Part shown: one piece after another, positions 24,672-33,672 of the stretch
How positions within the stretch are numbered: the stretch's first letter is position 1
Layout of the letters: each line of letters starts with the position of its first letter
Assembly (NCBI GenBank): GCA_036850595.1
Contig: CM072152.1
Span: forward strand, 2,313,640 to 2,377,639
DNA from: Rhyacichthys aspro
Taxonomy: Eukaryota > Chordata > Actinopteri > Gobiiformes > Rhyacichthyidae
Direction of reading: 5' to 3'
DNA length: 64,000 bases
The notes under the pieces: model-generated
Database searches by the model: none
The model's input: the letters and a program-made list of their open reading frames with translations, nothing else
What the model was told of the DNA's origin: nothing
Program-made: the position numbers and the translations under genes

Positions 24672-26103
24672 TAAAGGTGCGCCGATCGATCGGTCGCCGA
24701 TCACGGCTATAAACAGTGTGATCGGTGCTCGGCAAAATGGCCGATCAGAAAAACCAATCATGCGCATGCGCAGAACAACCGAGATTTGTCCTTAACGTTA
24801 ATCCATAGAAACTGAAAAACCTTTACTAAATAAAGGAGAAATATTTATTTACTCTTATTTAAGTCCTGCAACGTTGTAACCTGGCCAGCAAGACAGCTTT
24901 CTCTTTGTATTACATACAGAGAAAGTTAGTCTGGGATCGCTGGATTTAAACAGGATTTCAAGGCAGGACCATGGGCAGAACTAACGCTCGCTGAGTGAAC
25001 CAATCAGAGAAACCACGGATGTGACGTAAGGAAAGCGAAACTTATTCTAGTTGTCAACAAACCACAGCGTACACCAGCGTGGCTCGAGAGAGAAGATGCT
25101 TCGGAGACGGTGAATGAATTCTGTTGTTTTTGTCAGAAAGATCGGAGGACACGGGGTGTAATATCGAGTTTAGTGCTTATTTCGATCGTTGTAAGCTGCC
25201 GAAACCTGCTACTGTTTTCTTGCGCTCAATATGACGCGAAACAAAATCCCGCCTCCCTCGCTACGATTGGTCGGAAAGAAAGCGCCGGAGCAGAAATCGG
25301 AGGCAGATTGGGCGATCCTAGACTAACTTTCTCTGTATGTAATACAAAGAGAAAGCTGGCTGGCTGGCCAGGCTAGCAACGTTGAGAGCTACCTGTGGAT
25401 TGGCAGAGATTCTTTAATGGTTTATACCTATGTTTGTTTTGGGGAAACCTGGCTGTTACTTGAAAAAATACCTTAGGTAAATTACAAAATTATTAAATAA
25501 AAGAATAGTTAAACAGTTTAACCCCTAATCGATCCTGCCAAAAAACGCCAGAGGTGTCAATCAAACGCTCAGAGTGGTCCGAGTTTCAAAACATGCGCGC
25601 GGCACTTAGGAGCGATAAAATAAGGGAATACTCCGAAACTGCACTCATTGGGGATTTGTGGATGCAATAAGATGTGTTGTGTACATATTTTTTACTGTAT
25701 TTGATTCTCTGAACACTTGCTAACAGAACAGGACCGTGTTTGTTGGATTGTTTTGTATGTTTGAGCCGCAGGAAGACTTCAGAGGTGAGAAGCGCCAGTA
25801 AGTTTCGGTTTCGATTTGTTTGTTTGTTTTCGAAAGAAGCTTTAAGTGTTCGTAATGTTGATGCTGTGTCTAGAAAAGATTTACATCACTAAAATGATAA
25901 GAATCTAAGCTTTCCAATGATGTGCTGCATGTGTACCGAGCAGTTGTCTAACGACAGCCGCTGGAATGGTAACGGGTTAATTCAGTGGTTCATTTTTGTT
26001 TTATAGCATTCTTAATTTAGCCCTTCAATCGTATCGGCCGATCACAATTTCGGTGATCGGTAATAGGTGATCGGCCTCATAAATCCTGATCGGAGCATCT
26101 ATA
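24672..26103. mobile_element. non-autonomous hAT element (outer, GATCGG-rich)
   Basis: The left end TAAAGGTGCGCCGATC and the reversed right end TATAGATGCTCCGATC match at 13 of 16 bases. Flanks GCAATAGA (24,664-24,671) and GTAATAGA (26,104-26,111) agree at 7 of 8, a hAT-type 8-bp target duplication. Subterminal clusters of CCGATCA/GATCGG are seen at both ends. It has no transposase ORF. It contains a second hAT element. Confidence 0.83.
24877..25375. mobile_element. inner hAT-like element with 64-bp terminal inverted repeats
   Basis: The left (24,877-24,940) and right (25,312-25,375) ends are near-identical inverted repeats, starting TAACCTGGCC and TAGCCTGGCC and including CTTTCTCTTTGTATTACATA. 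The flanks are GCAACGTTG on both sides (24,868-24,876; 25,376-25,384), a 9-bp duplication, or 8 bp CAACGTTG plus one shared base. Each TIR holds its own small palindrome (CTTTCTCT...AGAGAAAG). Open frames inside (for example 25,110-25,376) have no transposase motif. An inverted relative lies at 29,726-30,199. Confidence 0.88.
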
Positions 26104-26985
26104 GTAATAGAAGTAATCATAATAGTTGTCATAGCAATGGTAGTAGTAGTAAAAGACAAACACCCTGTTAACAAGCCGTTGATGGATCAAGAAATGCTTG
26201 GAAAAAAGAAAAAAAAAAGTACTGACGTTATATTAGCCTACGTGCTGCTCTACTGAGAATTTCACATGCAACATGAAAGAGAAACATCAGCTAACGTTAG
26301 CGTGGGTGTTTTGCACCGTCTCAAACCAACTATCTAACTTGCTAACGTTACCGCAGCCACAGCCTCAAATCAAAATGTGGAGCAAAGATTCACTCTACCG
26401 TGACACAAAACGTCCCTTTAGCTCACACAAACATAATCAAACCAACTAACCGTGTTAATCCTCCATGTGGTTGCTACTCGCAGCCTTCGGTGAGGTGGGC
26501 TCGGTTTGTCTGTGTAGAAATAAAAGCGTCAGAGAATAAAGAGTCATTAATACGACGAACATCACACTCGTTTAAAATGACAATATAGTGAACGCAAAGG
26601 TAGAAAACAAGGCTAAATTACCTTCTCTTGTTCTCCGGGCGGGTGGCATCAAGTCCATGCACCAACTTTTAATATTTGAAAAAATCCGCGGCAGGTCCCA
26701 CAATTCAGTGCGGTTCATGTAATTTGCTGTGTTTTTGCGTGGAGAGTCTTAATACAGTATTTTGCGGTGAAATAACACAATAAAATGCTGTGAAATCCCA
26801 GTAATAATTAAAACAACAAATAATACAGTAGTTTACTGTGATGGCACTGTTTTTATAGTAAACTTCTAAATTACAGTGTCATACTGTGAACATTAAAGTT
26901 AAATCCTGTAAAGTGATATTAATGCAATTTAGTGTGAAATTTTACAGTTGACTATTGTGAAATCCTGGTAATTATTTACAGTGCA

Positions 26986-27192
26986 GGCTTCACTTGTCTC
27001 AGTTAAGGTCAATGTTCATGACTTAATCATAAGAAAGAGACTGGTCAAAAGTGGCATCCATGGCAGAGTTCCACAGCAAAAACCACTACTGACCAAAAGA
27101 TGATGATCCCAAAGACTGTTGGAAAAATATTCTGTGGACTGATGTGACATGATTGATTGCAGTTATTGCAGCTGAGGGTGGCACAACCAGTT
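26986..27192 (+). pseudogene. Tc1-like transposase, displaced middle and C-terminal remnant
   Basis: GGCTTCACTTGTCTCAGTTA onward reads SLVSVKVNVHDLIIRKRL and then GIHGRVPQQKPLLTK, matching the linker between the two helix-turn-helix motifs and the catalytic domain of Tc1 transposases. Frames are broken by stops around 27,104. After CTGTGGACTGATG the sequence skips to IAVIAAEGGTTSY-like C-terminal codons near 27,153-27,198, so the aspartate/glutamate catalytic triad region is lost. Confidence 0.85.
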
Positions 27193-27476
27193 ATTAGGGA
27201 GCAACTAATTTCCATGTAGGTCTTTTTTCCCTTAATCAATAAAATCATTTAACCATTTAAAAACTACATTTTGCGTTTACTTTAGTGATCTTTGTCTAAT
27301 ATTTAAATTTGTTTGATGATCTGAAACATTTAAATGTGACAAAAATACACATACACACAAAAAGAAAGACATCAGGAAGGGGGCAAACACCATTTCATGG
27401 CACTGTATAAATACAGCAACTATCAAGCCTCTTGTTAATGTACACTACCCACTCAATGACAGCACACAGGTGACAT

Positions 27477-27518
27477 AATCACCTTGTTTAAGGAATAAAC
27501 AAGGTGATTCTTTTTTTT
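27477..27518 (+). repeat. perfect hairpin followed by a T run
   Basis: AATCACCTTGTTTA (27,477-27,490) and TAAACAAGGTGATT (27,496-27,509) are perfect 14-bp arms around AGGAA, followed by C and eight T residues (27,511-27,518). It looks like a small-RNA 3' end, but no promoter is evident. Confidence 0.6.
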
Positions 27519-28515
27519 CTTGTTGGCTAATGGTCATCCATTTAAAATTTATTGCAGTCCGCTTAACATCAGTTGACAAAATGCATTTGCAGCTCATGTT
27601 CTGAAACAGTTAAAGGATCTATCATAATTTTCTGTTGGGTGTACACCTTACACCTAACACTCTATTCCATTTAATCATCATTTTAAGCTGGATTTGAGTC
27701 TGTCAGTAAACATATCAGGACTGAAGACAGAGTGCACACCTACACCAGCTCACACTGAAGCAGAGTCTATGCCGCAGTGGCTCTTGGCATGGCCTCAGTG
27801 GGAGTAAAGCAGAGCTAGCATTTAAACACAGCTCCAGTTTGATAAATGGGTGTGTGGAAACAAGGACACATCACTTTAATCAAATGGATTTGCCAAACAT
27901 AGAACAAAGTGAGAATTATGTAGTTAAAGTTCCTGACCTGCTTATGTTACATGGTTAATTTACCGTGTGTGAATGTGATCCCAGGAGTGTTGGGATGTCC
28001 CAGTGTGAACTCCAAACACTGCACTCAATGCCTATTGCATAAGTGTGTCAGGCCTCCCTCAGGCTTCACACTCGGAATGTTGTTTATCTCCTCCTCAGAC
28101 TGTAAAGTGTGTCACAGTAGAGAGCCCAAGTTATGCCCCTTTCATCGGCAGCAAGTCAAGTATAGAATAAGCTGAGGCAAACCATTTTTGAATCTTTGGT
28201 GTCATGCCATTGTTTTCTCATATGCTGTCTGTCAAACCAACTGCCAAAAATGCCATTGTTTGTTTAAAATCCTAGAAAATTGAAGGATTTGGAAATAGAG
28301 TAATTAGGAAATCCCTCACAAAAGGATTGGAACTAAACTGGTTTTGCATTCCCAGTGCCAACTTCAACACAGCCTCAATAAAAGAATAAAAGCGGAAATA
28401 ATTGGTTTATGTAATATCAAAAATGTGTTGTCCTGACATGTAAAAATTAATTTCAGTTATAGACAGGAAAGGGGGAGTGTAATCAGAAGAGTGCACACTC
28501 ACAGTCAAATAAAAT

Positions 28516-28518
<3 letters not shown>
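27519..28518. other. non-coding stretch
   Basis: Short open frames only. Nothing is recognised before the AT microsatellite. Confidence 0.5.

Positions 28519-28563
<45 letters not shown>
28519..28563. repeat. (AT)n microsatellite
   Basis: An uninterrupted AT dinucleotide run of about 45 bp. Confidence 0.97.
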
Positions 28564-28568
<5 letters not shown>

Positions 28569-29461
28569 CAATCATTTTCCAGATCTTGACACTTTCCTGT
28601 CCCCCACAGATCTCTGTAGATGCAGCAGCAGTGTATTGGATCAGATACAAATCAGACAAAATGAATGTAGAGAAATTAAGCATTAGTTGGAACTGAATTA
28701 AAGCTTTTCATATAGATTGATATAGAGTGGGACAGATCATAGTTAAGATCAGAAAAAGATTTTTAGCAGTATTAATATGGCTTTGATATTAGCACTGTCT
28801 CAAGCAAAAAAATTGTGAGAAAAAATGTCTAAAGTCAGATTCCAAAGGATCAGCTGACTGAAAAAGGAAACAGTTGGTTGTCTCTCTAACATAGAGTGGG
28901 GATCTTTTCTTCATCACTATTTTTATACAACTAGCTTTTATTACTTATCAGAGCCAACTCATAGTGCCTTTGGGAGCTGAACTCACTATACAGACTGACA
29001 GAAGAGGCTTCCATATATAGTGTGAGCAAAAAACATCCAAACTTTGCTCAGAAGTTGAATTTGTTCTGAGGTCAGTGCTGTTTTAAAGATGTGATGTGAA
29101 AATTTTCCATGTGGAAAACCGCATGAGCCTGGGTTTCACACAAAGGAGTGAAAACACTTCCTCAGTGTCATAAGAACGGAGCAGTTGCCCCTCCTGGGTG
29201 CCATGAATGCACCGCACGTCTCTTGGCCTGTAAACATTTGACAGAGCTCTGATGAATACTAATTTAATGTGCACTCAGCCAGAGGTCACTCTGACTTGTG
29301 TTAAAGCAGAAGAAATACTTCCGAACTTCCGAAAAAGTCCAAGTCAAATACTGTGCACTCTGTGATGGAGCTGAGTAATCAGATGAAGATTGGCTGGCCC
29401 CGTTTATCTACAAAAAACATGCATGCAACATGTTGTAGGCTACATATTAAACTCCTCTTCC
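28564..29461. other. non-coding stretch
   Basis: No gene, RNA or repeat is recognised. Confidence 0.5.
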
Positions 29462-29469
29462 TTCTAAAG

Positions 29470-30553
29470 CAGGGGTCGGCAACCCAAAATGTTTAAAGAG
29501 CCATATTGGACAAAAAAAAATGTGTCTGGAGCGGCAAAAAATTAAAAGCCTTATATAAGCCTTATATGAAGGCAACACAGGCTGTAAGTATATATTAGCT
29601 ATATTAGCCTGCTATCAAAATGACTAAGTAGGCTACAAATACATAATGAGCATTCATGATTAAATGTTTATTTTCCCTGCAGCGCATCCTGGAGAGAATG
29701 ATGCACCACGTGACTACTGAACGATCTCATTGTATTACATGCAGAGAAAGTCAGTCTGGGATTGTCCAATCTACCCCCGATTTCTGCTCCGGCTCTTTCT
29801 TACCGACCAATCGTTGCGAGGGAGGCGGGATTTATTTTGCGTGAGATTTTTTTCAATCATACAGTACGCAGGTTTAGGGAGCTTACTACGATCGAAATAA
29901 GCACTGAACTCGATATTACACCCTGTGTTCTCAGATTTTTCTGACAAAAACAACAGAAGTCATTCACCATCACCGAAGCATCTTCTCTCTCGAGCCATGC
30001 TGGTGTATGCTGTGGTTTGTTGACAACTAGAATCAGTTTCGCTTTCCTTACGTCACATCCGTGGTTTCTCTGATTGGTTCACTCAGCGAGCGTTAGTTTT
30101 GCCCATGTTCCTGCCTTGAAATCCTGTTTAAACCCCGCAATCCCAGACTGACTTTCTCTGTATGTAATACAATAGAAAGCCGTCTGGCTGGCCAAGCTAT
30201 GATATTTGGTGCTTTAAGTTTAACTTCCATTACAATATTAATGTCATCAGCTATCTTTCTCTTTTTCCCTTTGGGATCATGGCCCATGACACACCCGCTG
30301 GTTTGTTTACAACAGCCACCTGCCAGGCTATGACGCAAATCTTCGTTGACAGAAATGTTGAAATGTAATATTTATTACACATTTTCACAGCATTGGAAAA
30401 CGTTACGAATGTTTGTGTCATGTTTGTGTCATGTTTGTCCTCCCCCCCCCATCTTTTTCCATTTTCATACATTTTTGAAAAAGCTCCAGGGAGCCACTAG
30501 GGGGGCACTAAAGAGCTGCATGCGGCTCTAGAGCCGCAGGTTGCCGACCCCTG
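29470..30553. mobile_element. non-autonomous hAT element with perfect 8-bp target duplication
   Basis: The ends are perfect 15-bp inverted repeats CAGGGGTCGGCAACC and GGTTGCCGACCCCTG. They are flanked by TTCTAAAG at 29,462-29,469 and 30,554-30,561 (8/8 identical). A perfect 16-bp palindrome GCGGCTCTAGAGCCGC lies near the right end (30,522-30,537). No transposase is seen. It contains a copy of the long-TIR hAT family found at 24,877. Confidence 0.93.
29726..30199. mobile_element. inverted copy of the long-TIR hAT family, left tip lost
   Basis: Read on the - strand this matches 24,877-25,375: GGTTCACTCAGCGAGCG, GATTTTTTTCAATCATACAG in place of the other copy's GCTCAATATGACG region, and CTTTCTCTGTATGTAATACA near the right end. 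The right terminus CTGGCCAAGCTA (ending 30,199) is intact. The left copy starts only at CTCATTGTATTACATG, so about 25 bases of that inverted repeat are missing or replaced. No clean target duplication was found. Confidence 0.82.
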
Positions 30554-30639
30554 TTCTAAAGGGACTGAAACTAAAAGTATAAATAAAAAATGTTATTATT
30601 AAACTGCAGTCTACAGAGTTCTGTAGAGTACACATTCGG

Positions 30640-30726
30640 TTCATCAGTGGGTAACGCAATTTTATTTTGTTTTTGAGTGCAGTAAACAAATGAGTTACTT
30701 TCAAAAGTAACGTTATCCAACACTGA
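30640..30726. repeat. end of a dispersed fish repeat
   Basis: GAGTTACTTTCAAAAGTAAC followed by GTTATCCAACACTG resembles the right terminus of a common fish element with AGTAAC-rich ends and a CAGTGTTGG-type tip. The other end is not seen. Confidence 0.45.
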
Positions 30727-30860
30727 TCATCTCTCCCTTAAACAATGGAAAGAGGCCGTTAACAATCCGATACTTCGTGTGTTGCCTGTCTACTGCAAGT
30801 TTCAAAGACTTTCCAAACCTCTGTAGAGGAATCAAAGTGATTTTAAACAGAAATCAGAAG

Positions 30861-30889
30861 TTCATATTGAACTTAAGGTTCAATATGAA
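30861..30889. repeat. perfect 12-bp-arm palindrome
   Basis: TTCATATTGAAC and GTTCAATATGAA flank TTAAG. No associated element ends were recognised. Confidence 0.8.
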
Positions 30890-32836
30890 ATGGTTAGCAT
30901 CTTCAGTGTGTTGTAATTAAGATTAAATGTAGCTGCATTAGCGGCCATTAGCATCACAAGTTAGCAACAGCTACAGTTACTTGGACTATCTGTTGGAGCT
31001 TTCTTGTTTAATGACTCCATAAACTCTGTAACTTCACAAGTCCACTTGGAGTTTATAGGAGTGACATCAAAGTTAATTGGTTCATTTTTCTTCCTCTCTG
31101 TGCAGCCTTAATTAATTTAAGCAGGATTATCCAATTCGATGTGAATCAAGTCTGTGGCGGCAATCAAAATGTAAAAGAGACAAACGACAGAGATGCAACC
31201 TCACTTGGGCTGTGGGCTCTAAAGAAACTGCATATTTGACGTGGAAAATAAATGGCTTTGAGAGTCAATCTCATCTTGAATTACTCTCGTCAGTAGCTGA
31301 AGCAAACAGAGATGTGAGGAAGCATCTCAATGAGATGAGGAACAGTCTCCTGACCGTCTTTTTTATACCAACCCAATTATTAAGCGCTGCAGAGGTTGTG
31401 TTGGGACCATTCTGTGATGCACCGTGTAGTGAGCCATGAAACAGCCGCCCTGCTCTTGCCCTTCGGCAACAGCAAAGCAGCAGACTCACTATCCACTCAT
31501 TGATTCATTATTTGTAATTCATCAAGTGCAAAAACCAGCACAACAGCTTTTCGATTGCTTCTGAAATGATGGGTGCAGCTTTTCTCTCCCATTGTCGCAT
31601 TGTCTTTGACATTTGAGTTCATTAGTCAAAAATAGATTTAATGTGAGCTGTTTCTGAAATTAATCCTTGCAGCTTTCATGTAGAATTAGAAGTTAATGGC
31701 TATAATCAGGCAAACCCCGCTGATTACTATAATGATGTATCTTCTTTTCTGCATGGCTACGCTTTTGTAGGAAACATGGCTTGACTTTTTAACAGAAAAT
31801 GAGCAGATTCTTGTGCGTTTTGGCCATTCATTTACACAAAAATACAGTTCTCTCTTCACAGAAAACAAACTTTTGAATATGGCTCTAAGGGTGTTTGCAT
31901 TGAAAAACACCACAGGTGCTCCATGGTTGGCATGGAAGATTAGGAGCCATTTTGAAACTGTTGTGTTTTATGCAATTGCTTCTTTTTGTGTAATTACTGT
32001 TGTGGAAGCAGTGACAGGAGTTCACAGAGCGCTCCTACTGGTGTGGCAGACATGCCACAGCTGAATGACTGCAGATATTTTTGGCCACACTACTGGGCAG
32101 CATTTGCATTTTTGACCAGGCAGGTTGTGACCATCTGAGAACAGCCTCATGGCTAAAATCTCTGTCAGAGTGCACCGCAAAAGCTGCACAGTGCCGCAGG
32201 CGAACACGGACTGTGACTGTTTAAGGGCAGACAGAGGAGAGGACAGATCGATGTCAGTGAGCACAGAGCTGTGACACACTCATACCACAGAACGCAAACA
32301 AACGCTCAGCCACAGGAACTGAGCTGCACACTGGACTGAGGCACACTCCCTTTGTTTCCTCCAGAGCTCTCCAGGGAGCAGTTCAGGCGTGCAGCAGAGT
32401 GTATAATCGCTGATCTGAGAGATACGGAGCATAACCCGATATAATGCGCAGATCATAAGTGTGTTTCTGTGTCATATGATTATCATAAATTGTAGCAAAA
32501 AGAAAAAAAATGACGAAAGCCAATTGAAAAAATGAACACAGCTTGACATTGACATGACATTTCAGTGTATTTATATCCAGTTAACACTACAGATGAATAA
32601 ACAGTGTGGGCCCTGGAGCAGATGATGTAGCAGGTTTAAGTTGGGTCATGACTCTTCCAGTGAAAAGTCTGTAAAGGAAACGTGACAAATACGTGACATG
32701 GTAGTCATCTTCACTGGTAGTGTTTAAATGTTATAATGTGTGTTATCTATGCTTTTTTCTCAGATCACAGCAGCAGGGTGCACTAATTAAACCTGTAACT
32801 GGTTGAATTACAAAGTGATTAAAATTTAGAGTAATA
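30890..32836. other. non-coding stretch
   Basis: Open frames on both strands overlap each other and lack domains. A more GC-balanced block at 32,000-32,420 is unexplained. No RNA gene or transposon is recognised. Confidence 0.5.
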
Positions 32837-33449
32837 TTGACCTCGAAGGTTCCTATATACAAAAGCAATTCTGGGAAAAGTTTTGTGTATTATCAGCATA
32901 CACATTGTACCATCAAAAACAGAATCAGACCTGTTTTTAATATAGTGCTGGTTGAGCCCCAAGATCACAAGCATCCAATACTGACCTTTGAACCTGTCCC
33001 TTTCACAGAGATTTCTCCAGATTCTCTGAATCCTTTGATGATATTATGTTATGTGGATGTGGGTATTGCAATTTTAGATTTTTCTGAAATATTATCCAGT
33101 TTTTAGATACAGTTTTTCACAGATTGGTGAACCTCTGCCCATCTTTAGACTATTTCTAAAAAACGAATTATTTGCCAAATGCCCCTCCAGTTGTTGTTAT
33201 TTTCTTTAATCCACTTACTTTTCCAGTTTTTGTTGCCTCTGTTCCAAATCTATTAGACGTGTTGCTGTATCAAGTTAAAAAAGAGCTATTATTTTCCATT
33301 AAATGGTAAAATATCTTAGTTTAAACTCCTGATATGTTATTTATGTTGTATTGTGAATAAAATATGGTTTCATAAATTTGCAAATCATGGCATTCTGTTT
33401 ATATTCATATTTTACACAGTGTCTCAACTTTTTTGGAATTGGGCTTGTA
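32837..33449 (-). mobile_element. decayed Tc1/mariner-like element, truncated
   Basis: The outer end at 33,449 reads TACAAGCCCAATTCCAAAAA on the - strand, followed by TGAGACACTGTGTAAAAT and CAGAATGCCATGATTTGCAA, a terminus seen in many fish Tc1/mariner-like copies. Further in, on the - strand near 33,012-33,055, ATCATCAAAGGATTCAGAGA and TCTGGAGAAATC correspond to the II-RFRESGEI part of a transposase helix-turn-helix. Frames are broken. The opposite terminus was not found, so the copy is truncated around 32,837. Confidence 0.72.
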
Positions 33450-33475
33450 TATTTCTTTTTGTTTTTCTCTTTAGG

Positions 33476-33672
33476 GACCTATCTAGTGGTTAACTCATGT
33501 CTGGCATAGTTTTTACACCAATTGCCCTTCCTGATGCAACCCTTTCCATTTATCTGCGCGCAGGACCAGCGCAAACGTACACTGACCCTTTGTGGCTGGA
33601 TTTTTGGCTCCCCATTGAACCCCAGTCTCTTGTGTGACAGGCACGGGCGTTTACCACTATCGTAAGGAGCCT
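33476..33672 (-). repeat. tRNA-like SINE-type repeat, reversed
   Basis: On the - strand it begins near GATAGTGGTAAACGCCCG (A-box-like) and has GGGGTTCAATGGGG (B-box-like), then GGAAAGGGTTGCATCAGGAA and GGGCAATTGGTG. The + strand words CCCTTCCTGATGCAACCC and CCATTTATCTG are typical of a fish repeat of this kind. It does not fold as a tRNA. Confidence 0.65.

Larger units (their letters stand above)
23392..26983. mobile_element. CACTG-ended EnSpm/CACTA-like element inserted in the Tc1 copy
   Basis: The element begins CACTGTAAA and ends TTTACAGTG. Removing it restores a continuous Tc1 transposase sequence (AACTG-CA-GGCTTCAC), and the bases CA at 23,390-23,391 and 26,984-26,985 are the target duplication (or GCA if the last G is shared). 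Both facts fit EnSpm/CACTA-type insertion (CACTR ends, 2-3 bp duplication). Both ends are rich in TTTACTGTAA/TTACAGTAA words. No transposase gene is visible, so it is non-autonomous or gutted. It is 3,592 bp long, including a 1.43-kb hAT insertion. Confidence 0.82.
23174..27407 (+). mobile_element. Tc1-like element, internally deleted and split by a later insertion
   Basis: The left terminus TACAGTGCCAT (23,174) and right terminus ATGGCACTGTA (ending 27,407) are inverted repeats. The right 27,170-27,407 is a well-preserved Tc1 tail (TATTTAAATTTGTTTGATGA, then ATCAGGAAGGGGGCAAACAC). The left arm lacks nearly all of the matching inverted repeat. The transposase survives as two pieces, 23,180-23,391 and 26,986-27,192. 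The piece on the right jumps from the CTGTGGACTGATG region directly to the C-terminal ATTGCAGCTGAGGGTGG region, so the catalytic core is deleted. The element cannot encode an active enzyme. Confidence 0.88.

Noticed and set aside
25110..25376. 88-codon open frame
   Set aside because: It lies inside the inner non-autonomous hAT element and runs into its terminal inverted repeat; no transposase motif.
27045..27248. 67-codon frame on the - strand
   Set aside because: Antisense of the Tc1-like transposase remnant.
28483..28683. Membrane-protein-like frame with alternating I/Y
   Set aside because: Translation of the (AT)n microsatellite.
29656..29953. Overlapping open frames on both strands
   Set aside because: They are the inverted copy of the same hAT element; the frames are shadows of repeat sequence.
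32837..33106. 89-codon frame on the + strand
   Set aside because: Antisense of a decayed transposase helix-turn-helix region in a Tc1/mariner-like element.
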